Both the position numbers and the translations under genes were made by a program. The notes under the pieces were generated by a model. The model did no database searches, was not told the DNA's origin, and worked only from the letters and a program-made list of their open reading frames with translations. Positions 8,352 through 16,840 of a stretch of DNA of 64,000 nt are shown here, piece after piece (the first letter of the stretch is position 1; every line of letters begins with the position of its first letter). Source of the stretch: Microvirga solisilvae (lineage in GTDB: Bacteria; Pseudomonadota; Alphaproteobacteria; Rhizobiales; Beijerinckiaceae); assembly GCF_022808595.1 (NCBI RefSeq), contig NZ_JAKUCN010000002.1, forward strand, positions 186,001 to 250,000, in the 5' to 3' direction.

Positions 8352-8368
8352 TTGGCCTGGTTTTTGCC
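8352..8368 (+). promoter_or_regulatory. Candidate sigma-54 (-24/-12) promoter for ptsN
   Basis: TTGGC-CTGG-TTTTTGCC places GG and GC exactly 10 bases apart, the invariant sigma-54 geometry, and keeps TTGC at -12. It ends about 50 bp before the ptsN ATG. The -24 element reads TTGGCCT instead of TTGGCAC. A link to rpoN 0.7 kb upstream is attractive but inferred from spacing alone. Confidence 0.35.
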
Positions 8369-8418
8369 TGGAACGGTGCGAGGCCTTGAAGGCTTCTCAC
8401 TCTAATGCAGCGTGATCG

Positions 8419-8877
8419 ATGCCCTTGCTGGATTTCCTAGACCCCCAGGCGGTTCTTCCCGCCCTGCGCGTGAGCGGCAAGAAGCAGGCTCTTCAGGAGC
8501 TGGCTATCCATGCGGCCAAACTCACGACTTTGCCCGAAGGCGCCATTTACGAGGCGCTGCTTCAGCGCGAGCGCCTCGGCTCTACCGGGATCGGTGAGGG
8601 GATTGCCATCCCCCACGGCAAACTGGCCGGCCTCACCCGTATCTTCGGGCTTGTGGCGCGCCTCGATAAGCCGGTCGATTTCGAGGCCCTCGACGGCCAG
8701 CCGGTGGACGTTCTCTTCCTGCTCCTGGCGCCGGAAGGCGCAGGAGCGGACCACCTGAAGGCGCTCGCCCGGGTAGCCCGAGTGCTGCGCGAACCCGGCC
8801 TGATCGAGCGGGTGCGCGCCACGAAGGACGCCACCGCCCTCTATGCAATCATGACCGAGCTGCCGAAGGCCGCCTGA
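8419..8877 (+). CDS. ptsN: Nitrogen-PTS EIIA component PtsN
   Basis: A 152-residue EIIA-Ntr protein. The phosphorylated His lies in the motif GIAIPHGK after the GSTGIGEG loop, and LLLAPEGAGADHLKALARVAR is the second conserved block. It receives phosphate from EI-Ntr/NPr and regulates potassium transport, nitrogen and stress functions by binding partner proteins; it has no sugar transport role. It is the last gene of the rpoN-hpf-ptsN block, with an 80-bp gap before it that may hold its own promoter. Confidence 0.93.
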   Translation: MPLLDFLDPQAVLPALRVSGKKQALQELAIHAAKLTTLPEGAIYEALLQRERLGSTGIGEGIAIPHGKLAGLTRIFGLVARLDKPVDFEALDGQPVDVLFLLLAPEGAGADHLKALARVARVLREPGLIERVRATKDATALYAIMTELPKAA

Positions 8878-8955
8878 TCTTCAGTCTGTCCCGACGCCAA
8901 CTTCGCGCAAGCAAGCTTGGCTAGCGTTCCCCAAAAATGAGGGAGAATCGGGACA

Positions 8956-10947
8956 ATGGCGTCTCTTTCTGGCTTGCGTTGGCCGTCTGTCAGGGTGCGT
9001 GTTGCTGCTTTGAGCGGCATCATGGGGATTGGGTTCGCGGTGATCGCCGGCGTGTTTCAAACCGGCCGGGGCGAGGTCGAGGGCGCTCTTCATACGCAGC
9101 AGATCTACTTCAACTTGGCCGAGAAGGCCTATCAGTTCCGCGGCCGCGCCGATGCCTTGAAGGCGGTGACCCTCGAATGGACCTCAACCCGCCAGGGTCA
9201 TCACGGCCAGGCCTTTCTCGATCAGCAGAAGGCCCTTGCCGCCCAGCTCGACGAGATCGCCTCCGCTCCCGGGGCTGCCCTGATCGAAGCCGAGGTGAAA
9301 GAGCTCAAAGGGCGTGCCGGCACCCTGAGCGAGCAGGGCACGGCACTCGACAAGCTCTATACGGCCATCGGCTACAAGGCTGACGAGGGAGCCTTGGGGC
9401 AATTGCTGTCCACCGAGGAGCATCTGGAACGAACGGTCAGGCCGCTTGCCGGAAATGGCGAGGCGGCCACCATCCGCCTGTGGGCTGCGACACTTGGCAT
9501 GTTCAGGCAGGAGGCTCGCGCCCGTCTCGTGCTCGACGAGAGCCTGCTGGGCGCCTTCGATGTCGATCAGGGCCGTTTCACTCGCGCGCTGGCTCAGCTC
9601 TCCGGCGAGGCGGAAGCCGAAAAGCCGAATGTGCAGCAGGCAGGCGAAGCCTATCAGACAGCCTTCCAGTCCTGGGCAGCGTTGGAGCAGCAGGTGGCGG
9701 GTCAGGGCGAGAAGCTCAAAGGCCAGTTCGATCTGCTCGTGCCGATCCTCGATCAACTCCTGTCCAAGGTGGAAAACGAGGCTGCAAGAACCGCCGAGGC
9801 CCTGACGGCCTCGCAGCAGCGCACCTTCACGCTCATTCTCTGGGCGATGGGCCTGACGCTGGTTCTGGGCCTGGCGCTGAACTTCCTCGTCGGGCGTTCG
9901 ATCTCGCTGCCCTTGGGCCGTCTTCAGCAAGCCATGAAACGTCTGGCCGATGGCGATGCTGGCGTGGAGATTCCCTCCACCGCCGCGTCGGATGAAATCG
10001 GCGCCATGGCGCGCACAGTTCTGGTCTTCCGCGACAATGCCCGCGAACGCGAGCGGCTGACGCAGGAGCGCGAGGGCCAGGCGGCCTTCGAGGCCCGGCG
10101 CGCTCAAGCCATCGCGGAAGCGATCGCCAGTTTCGATGCCTCCGTGGAGCAGATTCTCGGCGAGGTGCGTCGCGCCACGGGTGATCTCACCACGGCTTCC
10201 GGCGAACTGGAGGGCTCGGCCAATCAGGTCACGCAGCAGGCTCAAGTTGCGGGCTCCGCTTCGTCGCGCACCTCGCAGAACATGGCGGCGGTGGCGAGTG
10301 CGGCGGAAGAGCTCGATGCATCGCTCGCCGAGGTCGCTTCGCAGACGCAGGCCTCGACGCAAGCTTCCGAGCGCGCTGTAACGGAAGCGCGGGGCGCATC
10401 CGGCAGCATGACGGTTCTGGCGGAGGCCACGTCCCATATCGGGCAGGTGGCCGACCTCATCCGCTCCATCGCGGCGCAGACCAATCTGCTGGCGCTCAAC
10501 GCCACTATCGAGGCGGCGCGCGCGGGCGAAGCCGGCAAGGGCTTTGCCGTGGTCGCTAGCGAGGTGAAGGACCTGGCGGGGCAAACGTCGAAAGCTACCG
10601 AGGAAATTGCGCGGCAGATCGAGGCGGTGCAGGCTGCCTCGCGCGAGACGCTTGTGGCTCTGGGTTCAGTCCAGGTTTCGGTGGACGATCTCGCAGGCGT
10701 AGTGTCGGGCGTTGCCGGAACCATCAGCCAGCAGACGGTGGCGGTGTCCGAGATTGCCCGCTCCGTGGCCCAGGTTTCGACGGAAGCGCAGGCCGGGGCC
10801 TCCGCCATCGAGACCACCGAGAATGTGGCGGTGCGCTCTCTCGATGCGGCACGCACGGTTGCTCATCTCTCCGCCGCTCTGGACGCCCAGGCAGAACGTC
10901 TCGGACGCGAGATCCATCAGTTTCTCACCAGTGTCAGGGCCGCCTGA
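8956..10947 (+). CDS. Methyl-accepting chemotaxis protein
   Basis: A 663-residue chemoreceptor. TM1 is at about residues 15-35, then about 250 residues of helical periplasmic sensor (four-helix-bundle or HBM-like), TM2 at about 290-312 ([21 protein letters not shown]), HAMP to about 370, then the long cytoplasmic coiled coil. The hairpin tip with [20 protein letters not shown] is near residue 500. [13 protein letters not shown] marks the adaptation region. No CheR/CheB-binding pentapeptide is seen at the C-terminus. Ligand unknown. GGGAGAATCGGGA precedes the ATG. Confidence 0.92.
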   Translation: MASLSGLRWPSVRVRVAALSGIMGIGFAVIAGVFQTGRGEVEGALHTQQIYFNLAEKAYQFRGRADALKAVTLEWTSTRQGHHGQAFLDQQKALAAQLDEIASAPGAALIEAEVKELKGRAGTLSEQGTALDKLYTAIGYKADEGALGQLLSTEEHLERTVRPLAGNGEAATIRLWAATLGMFRQEARARLVLDESLLGAFDVDQGRFTRALAQLSGEAEAEKPNVQQAGEAYQTAFQSWAALEQQVAGQGEKLKGQFDLLVPILDQLLSKVENEAARTAEALTASQQRTFTLILWAMGLTLVLGLALNFLVGRSISLPLGRLQQAMKRLADGDAGVEIPSTAASDEIGAMARTVLVFRDNARERERLTQEREGQAAFEARRAQAIAEAIASFDASVEQILGEVRRATGDLTTASGELEGSANQVTQQAQVAGSASSRTSQNMAAVASAAEELDASLAEVASQTQASTQASERAVTEARGASGSMTVLAEATSHIGQVADLIRSIAAQTNLLALNATIEAARAGEAGKGFAVVASEVKDLAGQTSKATEEIARQIEAVQAASRETLVALGSVQVSVDDLAGVVSGVAGTISQQTVAVSEIARSVAQVSTEAQAGASAIETTENVAVRSLDAARTVAHLSAALDAQAERLGREIHQFLTSVRAA

Positions 10948-10978
10948 TTCTGGTCGAGAAAGCGCGTCGGGGAAACGC

Positions 10979-11362
10979 TTATTCCTGCATCGGGCGGTTC
11001 TGGTCGAGCGGTTGGATGCGCGCCCGGCCATGGCCTGTGGGCTCTTCCGATCCTTCGGAAATTCCGGAGGCGCGCTGCTCGTCGAGATCCAGCATGCCCT
11101 CGTCGTCGAGGATATGGACCACCCGGTCGACCTCGTCGTCGGGGCAGCTCACGATGACCACGGAGCCGCCGTTGAGAACGCCCTCCATATAGGCTTCCGT
11201 GTCGGACCATGACACGCCTGCATCCGCCAGCATGGGGCCGAGGTTGATCGAACTGGACCAGATGTCGATGCCATCCTTCGGGATGCCAGCCTGTTCCAGG
11301 CGGCTCGCTGCTGTCGCGGCGTGCTGCCCGCTATGGAAGAGGGAGGTGACGGTCTTCGTCAT
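10979..11362 (-). CDS. Small YflT/general-stress-17M-like protein
   Basis: A 127-residue cytoplasmic protein starting MTKTVTSLFHSGQHAATAASRLEQAGIP, the beta-alpha pattern of the heat-induced stress protein YflT/GSP17M family. A GGSVVIVSC strand and a DDEVDRVVHIL helix complete a ferredoxin-like fold. The tail is polar and probably disordered. GGAG lies 9 nt before the chosen ATG; an earlier in-frame start six codons upstream lacks one. The family role is unknown but is usually stress-linked. It converges with the chemoreceptor gene. Confidence 0.65.
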   Translation of the reverse strand: MTKTVTSLFHSGQHAATAASRLEQAGIPKDGIDIWSSSINLGPMLADAGVSWSDTEAYMEGVLNGGSVVIVSCPDDEVDRVVHILDDEGMLDLDEQRASGISEGSEEPTGHGRARIQPLDQNRPMQE

Positions 11363-11452
11363 CGGGTCGATCTCCTGCAAGGTGTTCTGGCCTTGCCTGC
11401 AAAGAGATGAGCCGGTCCTGCTCGACGGCAGGCATCCTCGTGAGCATGGGCG

Positions 11453-11482
11453 GGACGACCGGATGAAGGGTCCCGGTCGTCC
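11453..11482. repeat. 10-bp perfect hairpin in intergenic region
   Basis: GGACGACCGG, a 10-nt loop, then CCGGTCGTCC, between the SIMPL gene stop and the stress-protein start on the minus strand. No T-run follows on either side. It may act as an RNA 3'-end stabiliser or weak factor-dependent terminator for the SIMPL gene. Confidence 0.4.
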
Positions 11483-11543
11483 AGGCTGATCGGCTCAATT
11501 GACGATTTCGCCAATCTACCACGATGCGCCGGTCTTGCCGAGG

Positions 11544-12263
11544 CTACTGCGCCAGCTCCCAGACGAGCTGCACGTTGGCGATGTAGCGGATCGTGGCGGG
11601 GGGCACGAGCGGCACCTCTTCAGGGCCCTTCGCGGCAGCCATGCGCATGCGCATCATCTCGGGCTGCGGCTCGACGGGCTGGGCAGAGCCGTCACGGATC
11701 TCGATCAGCTTGCCCAGCGTGACACCAGCCGCATTGGCATAAACCCCGGCCTGGCGCTTGGCATCGCGCACGGCGGCCTCGCGCGCCTTGTCGCCGCCTT
11801 CCTCCTGGCGGTCGAGACCGAAGGAGACGGATTGGAAAGTCATGTCGCCGCTGGCGAGGATTTCGCCTGCGAGCTTACCGACGCCGGCAAGATCGCGGGT
11901 CTTGATCCGCAGTCGGTGATTGGCACCGAACTTCAGCGCGTCCTTGTCTGCGGAATTGAGCTTTTCCTCAGGCGGCTCGATCTTGAAGACCTGGAAATTC
12001 ACCGTCTGAATATCCTCGCGCTTGATGCCGAGGCTCTGGATGCGCGCCAGCACCCGCTCCGTGGCGGTATTGTTGGCGGCGGAAGCCTGCGCGACGGTCG
12101 GCGCTTCGGTCTGAACGCTGACGAAGAGATTGGCGAAATCCGGCTTCAGCTCGGCCTCGCCCGTTCCCATGACGCTGATCGTCGGCTGGCGGGGAGCGGG
12201 TGTCTGGGCGAGAGCCGGAGCGGCAAGAGCAAGCGCAAGAGCGGCTGCGAGGGCGAGGCGCAT
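11544..12263 (-). CDS. SIMPL (DUF541) domain exported protein
   Basis: A signal peptide (LALAAALALALAAPALAQ) precedes a SIMPL domain: TISVMGTGEAELKPDFANLFVSV, the NNTATERVLARIQSLGIKREDIQT block, and the DAKRQAGVYANAAGVTLGKL block. The family is periplasmic or outer-membrane associated and linked to oxidative-stress protection in some bacteria; the biochemical role is unknown. AAGGA precedes the chosen ATG. A terminator hairpin separates it from the binding-protein gene upstream, so it needs its own promoter. Confidence 0.85.
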   Translation of the reverse strand: MRLALAAALALALAAPALAQTPAPRQPTISVMGTGEAELKPDFANLFVSVQTEAPTVAQASAANNTATERVLARIQSLGIKREDIQTVNFQVFKIEPPEEKLNSADKDALKFGANHRLRIKTRDLAGVGKLAGEILASGDMTFQSVSFGLDRQEEGGDKAREAAVRDAKRQAGVYANAAGVTLGKLIEIRDGSAQPVEPQPEMMRMRMAAAKGPEEVPLVPPATIRYIANVQLVWELAQ

Positions 12264-12280
12264 GATGGAACGTCCTTCTT

Positions 12281-12312
12281 TCAAAAGACAACTCCGCCCG
12301 TAGGCGGAGTTG
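12281..12312 (-). terminator. Rho-independent terminator of the binding-protein gene
   Basis: Read on the minus strand: CAACTCCGCC, loop TACG, GGCGGAGTTG, then TCTTTTGA. A perfect 10-bp stem with a short T-tract, 43 bp after the stop of the polyamine-type binding-protein gene. Confidence 0.75.
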
Positions 12313-12354
12313 AAAGGGCGTAACATCTTTGCCGGATGAAACCTGAGCGGGCGA

Positions 12355-13440
12355 TTAACGGCCCGTCTTCACCCGGGTCCACAGGCGGGTGACGGTGCGC
12401 TGCGAGCGCTCGTCATAGGCCGTGTTGGTGAAGAGGCGCTTCATGGTGGCCTCGTCGGGATAGATGCCGGGATCGTTGAGGATCGCGGGATCGATGTCCT
12501 TCTTGGCGGCGAGGTTGCCCGATGCGTAGGACACGTAGTTCGTGTTCATGGCGGCGATCTCGGGCTTCATCATGAAGTTGATGAACTCGTGTGCCTCGTT
12601 CACGTTCTTGGCATCCGCCGGGATCACGAAGCTGTCGAACCACATGAGCGCGCCTTCGCGCGGAATCACGTAGGCGATCTCCACATTGTTCTTGGCTTCC
12701 TCGGCGCGCTTCTTCGCCTGCACCATGTCGCCCGAATAGCCCACCGCCACGCAGATATCGCCGTTGGCGAGCGCGTTGATGTATTCGGAGGAGTGGAACT
12801 TCTGGATGTTGCCGCGGATGCGGAACAGGGCATCGCCCGCCTTGGTCAGATCCTCGTTCTTCTTGGAATCCGGGTTGAGGCCGAGATAGGCCATCACGCC
12901 GGGGAAGAGGTCTTCGGGGCTATCCAGCATGTAGATGCCGCAAGCCTTGAGCTTGGAGGCGACCTCGGGCTTGAGCACCAGATCCCAGGTGTTGAGCGGC
13001 ATGTCGCCGAGGATCTCTTTCACCTTCTTCACGTTCACGCCGATGCCGGTGGTGCCCCACATGTAGTTGACGGCATATTCGTTGCCCGGATCGAACACGG
13101 CGAGGCGCTGCGTCACCTCCGGCCACTGGTTCGACAGGTTCGGCAGCTTCGCCTTGTCGAGCTTCCGGAACACCTTGGCGCCTATAAGGCGCTGCACGAA
13201 CGGGCCCGAGGGCACCACGATGTCGTAGCCCGACTTGCCGGCGAGCAGCTTCGTCTCGACGATCTCGTTGTTGTCGTAGGTGTCGTAAACCACCTTGATG
13301 CCGGTCTGTTTCGTGAACTCGTCCAGCGCCTTGGGGTCCACATAATCGGACCAGTTATAGACGTTGACCACACGCTCTTGAGCGGCGGCGGCGGTGACAA
13401 GGCCAAGGCCCAAAGCAACCGAAGCGAGGAGACGGATCAT
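12355..13440 (-). CDS. Polyamine-type ABC transporter substrate-binding protein (PotF-like)
   Basis: A 361-residue periplasmic binding protein with signal peptide (to about residue 20). The mature N-terminus VVNVYNWSDYVDPKALDEFTKQTGIKVVYD is the PotD/PotF hallmark, and MWGTTGIGVN and DSFVIPADAKN are further conserved blocks. Spermidine or putrescine uptake is the likely role. No PotG/H/I permease or ATPase gene is near, so it either serves a transporter elsewhere or is an orphan. It ends in its own terminator. The CDS is divergent from a small hypothetical gene. Confidence 0.88.
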   Translation of the reverse strand: MIRLLASVALGLGLVTAAAAQERVVNVYNWSDYVDPKALDEFTKQTGIKVVYDTYDNNEIVETKLLAGKSGYDIVVPSGPFVQRLIGAKVFRKLDKAKLPNLSNQWPEVTQRLAVFDPGNEYAVNYMWGTTGIGVNVKKVKEILGDMPLNTWDLVLKPEVASKLKACGIYMLDSPEDLFPGVMAYLGLNPDSKKNEDLTKAGDALFRIRGNIQKFHSSEYINALANGDICVAVGYSGDMVQAKKRAEEAKNNVEIAYVIPREGALMWFDSFVIPADAKNVNEAHEFINFMMKPEIAAMNTNYVSYASGNLAAKKDIDPAILNDPGIYPDEATMKRLFTNTAYDERSQRTVTRLWTRVKTGR

Positions 13441-13475
13441 CAGGGGAGGGAACTCCTATAAGGTTAGGTATTATC

Positions 13476-13490
13476 GATGCTAAACGCATC
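13476..13490. promoter_or_regulatory. Short inverted repeat in divergent promoter region
   Basis: GATGC, spacer TAAAC, GCATC, in the 88-bp region between the divergent PotF-like gene and a small ORF. Symmetry and position suit an operator for either gene, but the arms are only 5 bp, so chance is possible. Confidence 0.25.
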
Positions 13491-13528
13491 CTAAACTCAG
13501 AATAAAGTCAAAGGGATAATTAGCAAGA

Positions 13529-13786
13529 ATGAGTGACAGGCATTTAGTTTATAAGCTCCTGGCCCGTGCATTGCTGGATATGCGGGTCGCCGCCTATCAG
13601 GAGAAAAACAAAGGGATTTTTGATTTAGCGGATCTCTTCCATAACATCCCCTATCATTTGGATAAGGCGCAGACCGAGCACGAATTCAAAGAAATCGTCG
13701 AGTTTCTCGAAGCCAGAGCCCAGCAAAAGGGAATGGCTGCATGGTTGAACCATGCACGGTCAGAAATCTCCAGCAACGAGGCTTAG
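13529..13786 (+). CDS. Small hypothetical protein (85 aa)
   Basis: Soluble, all-helical in appearance: MSDRHLVYKLLARALLDMRVAAY, then a HNIPYHLDKAQ turn and a FKEIVEFLEARAQQKG helix. No signal peptide, membrane segment or known domain is recognised. The style (start matching RHLVYKLLARALLD) recalls small conserved Rhizobiales proteins of unknown role. It stops 4 bp before the end of the convergent aminotransferase gene. Base use is slightly more AT-rich than the neighbours. Confidence 0.6.
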   Translation: MSDRHLVYKLLARALLDMRVAAYQEKNKGIFDLADLFHNIPYHLDKAQTEHEFKEIVEFLEARAQQKGMAAWLNHARSEISSNEA

Positions 13787-13790
13787 CTTT

Positions 13791-14945
13791 CTACGCCGCC
13801 CGCTTCACCACATCCGCCAGCCGTTCCAGGCCTGCGTCCAGCGTCGAATCCTTCTTCGCGAAGCAGAAGCGCACCACGTTCTTCACCGCGCCTTCCGCAT
13901 AGAAGGCTGAGACCGGGATCGCGGCGACGCCGTGCTCCATGACGAGGCGGCGGCAGAAGGCGACGTCGTCGGTCTCGCCCAGGGCTGAGATGTCGATGTT
14001 GAGGAAGTAGGTGCCCTGGCTCGGGATCACGTCGAAACCGAGCGTCTTCAGGCCGTCGGTGAAGCGGTCGCGGCTGCGGGCGAAATTCTTGCGCATGTCC
14101 TCGAAATAGCTGTCGTCCTTGGCAAGCCCATAGGCGACCGCCGTTTGCAGATTGGGCGCGGTGGTGAAGGTGAGGAACTGGTGCGATTTCGCCAGCACCT
14201 TCATGATGTGGGGGGCGGCGCAGACGAAGCCCACCTTCCAGCCCGTGAGGCTGAAGATTTTTCCGGCCGATCCGATTTTCACCGAGCGGTCGCGCATCCC
14301 ATCCAAGCCCAGCACCGGCTGATGCTTGATGCCGTCGAACACCACGTGCTCCCACACCTCGTCGGAGATCGCGATGGCGTCGAACTTGCGGCAGAAATCC
14401 GCGAGCAACGCGAGGTCTTCGTTCGAGAACACGGTCGCCGTGGGATTGAGAGGATTGTTGAACACGACAGCCTTGGTCTTCGGCGAGAAGGCTTTTGCGA
14501 GCGCTTCCTCCGTCAGACGGAAATGCGGCGGCTGGAGCGTGACGAATTTCGGAACGCCGCCGGCCAATCGCACGAGCGGCAGATAGGCGTCGTACATGGG
14601 CTCGAACAGAACCACCTCGTCGCCCGGCTCCACGATGCCGAGGATCGCGCCGGCAAGAGCTTCCGTCGCGCCTGACGTCACCATGACTTCCGTGTTCGCA
14701 TCGAGATCGAGACCCTGCCAGTGCTTGTAATGCGCGGCGATCCCGGAGCGCAGCTCAGGCAGACCCATCATCGACGGATATTGGTTGTAGCCGTTGAGCA
14801 CCGCCTCGGCGGCTGCGCGCCGCACGTCCTCCGGACCCGGATCGTCCGGGAAGCCCTGGCCGAGATTGATCGCGCCGGTTTCGCGGGCGAGGCTCGACAT
14901 GACTTCGAAGACGGTGGTGGGCAGGTTGGCGAACAAACGGTTCAT
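13791..14945 (-). CDS. PLP-dependent aminotransferase, class I/II
   Basis: A 384-residue fold-type I aminotransferase. INLGQGFPDDPGP at the N-terminus, VTSGATEAL for cofactor phosphate binding, NNPLNPTATV, DEVWEHVVFDG (Asp and Tyr-position contacts), the Schiff-base Lys in SAGKIFSLTGWKVGF, and RFCFAKKD with the substrate-carboxylate Arg. The NLGQGFPD form is typical of the YbdL/kynurenine-glutamine-transaminase group acting on methionine or aromatic amino acids; exact substrate is not determined. GGAG precedes the ATG by about 7 nt. A promoter-like pair lies about 390 bp upstream. Confidence 0.88.
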   Translation of the reverse strand: MNRLFANLPTTVFEVMSSLARETGAINLGQGFPDDPGPEDVRRAAAEAVLNGYNQYPSMMGLPELRSGIAAHYKHWQGLDLDANTEVMVTSGATEALAGAILGIVEPGDEVVLFEPMYDAYLPLVRLAGGVPKFVTLQPPHFRLTEEALAKAFSPKTKAVVFNNPLNPTATVFSNEDLALLADFCRKFDAIAISDEVWEHVVFDGIKHQPVLGLDGMRDRSVKIGSAGKIFSLTGWKVGFVCAAPHIMKVLAKSHQFLTFTTAPNLQTAVAYGLAKDDSYFEDMRKNFARSRDRFTDGLKTLGFDVIPSQGTYFLNIDISALGETDDVAFCRRLVMEHGVAAIPVSAFYAEGAVKNVVRFCFAKKDSTLDAGLERLADVVKRAA

Positions 14946-15135
14946 GCCGGCTCCTCAAGCAATCGCAGCAATCTGAATGGGGCTTCGTATCATGGCGGGA
15001 GCCAAGATCGAACATCAACTGAAGAGGAATAAGCGCAGCTATGTTTCGGATTGTGCAAGTGGCGCTTGTGAGATGTCAAAGAGCGAGCGGGAATGGCCTC
15101 GCGGCTTGTGTGGCCCGAGGTATGGGGTGAGGGAG

Positions 15136-15194
15136 GCGCGAGAGGCCGTCCGGTTCGCTTGTGAGAGTGAGAAGAACCTGACGGCCCCTCGCGC
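15136..15194. ncRNA. Candidate structured RNA: 21-bp hairpin in a long leader
   Basis: Two 21-base arms (GCGCGAGAGGCC... and ...GGCCCCTCGCGC) pair with two mismatches around a 17-nt loop. The element lies in an 890-bp non-coding stretch about 190 bp upstream of the aminotransferase start and 140 bp downstream of a minus-strand promoter. It could be part of a leader RNA or a free small RNA. Read on the plus strand it is followed by TTCTTTT and might be a terminator. No known riboswitch pattern is recognised. Confidence 0.3.
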
Positions 15195-15333
15195 ACGGTT
15201 CTTTTAGGCGGACATCGTGTCTTGCAACGATGGGCCTCCCGGCCCGGCTTGCGAGACCGAACCGGGACCGTTCCCGGCTCCGACACATGCGACGCCTCGC
15301 GAGCGCGCCCCTCATCGAGCCAGGACACCAACA

Positions 15334-15362
15334 CATATAGCCCAGCTTAGGACCACAGTCAA
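15334..15362 (-). promoter_or_regulatory. Candidate sigma-70 promoter upstream of aminotransferase
   Basis: On the minus strand TTGACT, a 17-base spacer and TATATG. The -35 matches the consensus at 5 of 6 and the -10 at 4 of 6, with ideal spacing. It points toward the aminotransferase gene and would give a leader of about 380 nt containing the long hairpin. Confidence 0.4.
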
Positions 15363-15391
15363 GAACAAAAGCGGAACATGCCTCATAGGGC

Positions 15392-15619
15392 GTCCTCCCG
15401 GACGGCGCAGCCGAGCCGGGATCGCGAGCCGAATAAGGCGCTGGAATACCTCTCCCGGGCGGGAGAGGTCGACGCGCGCCAGCGCGGCGGGTGAGGGTCA
15501 CCGCCTTTCCGGAAAGACCCGTAACCCGTCACCCCAGGCCTCTCCCTCAGGGAGAGGGAGAACCCGCGCCATTCTCGTCACGCGATCCCGGATCTTCGCT
15601 ATGCTTCGTCCGGGATGAC
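15392..15619. repeat. Dispersed composite repeat, copy 1 (full, with inverted ends)
   Basis: Ends are imperfect inverted repeats of about 35 bp (GTCCTCCCGGACGG... and ...CGTCCGGGATGAC) around a core with CCTCTCCC-G-GGGAGAGG and CTCTCCCTCAGGGAGAGG hairpins. The same arrangement recurs near 40.3 kb, a core-only version lies near 58.5 kb and an ends-only version near 38.9 kb. Non-coding, with MITE-like structure. Short ORFs across it are not believable. Confidence 0.8.
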
Positions 15620-15633
15620 GCCAGTCGTTTTCC

Positions 15634-15719
15634 GTCATGGCCGGTCCTGTCTCGGCCATCCCGATTATGAAAAGCGCTGCGCGTCACGAACCGATCACCG
15701 GCTCAAGGCCGGGAATGAC
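15634..15719. repeat. Short GTCAT...ATGAC inverted element
   Basis: Begins GTCATGGCCGG and ends CCGGGAATGAC, an inverted pair. It follows the full repeat copy directly. It looks like an ends-type member of the same or a related intergenic repeat family common in Rhizobiales genomes. Confidence 0.55.
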
Positions 15720-15736
15720 ACCGTAGTGGTTCAAGC

Positions 15737-15787
15737 GTCATTCTCGTCTTGCGATTCCCAACCTCACTCCCGCAGCTCCAGGATGAC
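15737..15787. repeat. Short GTCAT...ATGAC element
   Basis: A 51-bp piece beginning GTCATTCTCG and ending CAGGATGAC, third in the cluster and 48 bp before the ABC permease start. Likely a reduced or decayed member of the repeat family. Confidence 0.45.
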
Positions 15788-15835
15788 AACGCAGAGCAGG
15801 GTTGCTATCGCGGAGGCGACAACATCGAAACTTGC

Positions 15836-16840
15836 ATGCGTTCGCCCCGGCCTCTCCTCATCTCAAGCCTCATTCTCCTCATCGGAGCCTTGAGCCTTGC
15901 CTCGCTCGTGGTCGGTCCCGCGCCGATCGGGCCGTGGCAGGCGCTGACCGCGCTCGTGTCGGATCAGGGCAGCGCCACCATCGTTGTGCGCGACATCCGT
16001 CTGCCGCGCACGCTGCTCGCCATTCTCATCGGCTGGATCTTCGGGCTCACAGGCGCAGGCTTGCAGGGCCTGCTGCGCAATCCGCTGGCTGATACGGCGG
16101 TGTTCGGCGCGCCGCAGGCCGCCGCCTTCGGGGCGGTGATCGTGCTCTATTCGGGCCTCGTGGGAGCCTTGTCCTGGGTGCTGCCGGTGACTGCGATTCT
16201 CGGGGCGCTCATCTCGGTCGCCCTCGTCGTGGCGGTGGCGGGACGCCGGGCCACCGTGGTGGTGCTCGTTCTCTCCGGTCTCGCGGTGGGAAGCCTCGCG
16301 GGGGCGGGCACGTCGCTCGCCATCAGCCTCTCGCCCAATCCCTTCGCCGTCACCGAGATCGTGTTCTGGCTGCTCGGCTCCTTCGAGGATCGTTCCATCG
16401 TCCATGTGGGGCTCGCCAGCCCCTTCATTCTTCTCGCCTCGCTCCTCGTCCTCTCCGCCTCGACCGGGCTTCGAGCGCTCGCTCTCGGCGAGGAGACCGC
16501 GCGCAGCCTCGGCATCAACCTCATGCGCCTGCGCTTCCTGCTGGTGGCGGGAGCGGCCATTGGCACGGGCGCGTCGGTGGCGGTGGCGGGCTCCATCGGC
16601 TTCGTCGGCCTCGTCGCGCCGCATCTGGTGCGCCCCTTCGCGGGCTATGATCCCGCCCGTACCCTCGTGCCTTCGGGGCTGGCGGGCGCGGCCCTGCTGC
16701 TCGCCGCCGATTGTGCGGTCCGGCTCATCCCGTCGCAGACGGAGATCAAGGTCGGCGTGCTCACCGCCATTCTTGGGGTGCCGTTCTTTCTCTGGGTGAT
16801 CGCGCGCCGCAAGGCCGAACTCGCGGAGATGCCCGTATGA
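15836..16840 (+). CDS. FecCD-family ABC transporter permease
   Basis: About 334 residues with nine to ten membrane segments and the FecCD signatures: RLPRTLLAILIGWIFGLTGAGLQGLLRNPLADTAVFG near the N-terminus, the EE...LG coupling helix ALGEETARSLGINL, and GSIGFVGLVAPHLVRPF. The family imports ferric siderophores, heme or cobalamin. No binding protein or TonB receptor is adjacent, so the substrate is open. The ATG giving MRSPRPLLISS is chosen; longer in-frame versions run back into the repeat. It overlaps the ATPase gene by 4 bp (ATGA). Confidence 0.87.
   Translation: MRSPRPLLISSLILLIGALSLASLVVGPAPIGPWQALTALVSDQGSATIVVRDIRLPRTLLAILIGWIFGLTGAGLQGLLRNPLADTAVFGAPQAAAFGAVIVLYSGLVGALSWVLPVTAILGALISVALVVAVAGRRATVVVLVLSGLAVGSLAGAGTSLAISLSPNPFAVTEIVFWLLGSFEDRSIVHVGLASPFILLASLLVLSASTGLRALALGEETARSLGINLMRLRFLLVAGAAIGTGASVAVAGSIGFVGLVAPHLVRPFAGYDPARTLVPSGLAGAALLLAADCAVRLIPSQTEIKVGVLTAILGVPFFLWVIARRKAELAEMPV

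Noticed and set aside
14977-15207. Short ORFs in the aminotransferase upstream region
   Set aside because: Arg/Ser-rich, no ribosome site, overlap repeats and the hairpin; best explained by GC-rich random frames.
15217-15618. ORFs over repeat copy 1
   Set aside because: They follow the repeat and not a protein pattern; the other copies break the frame.
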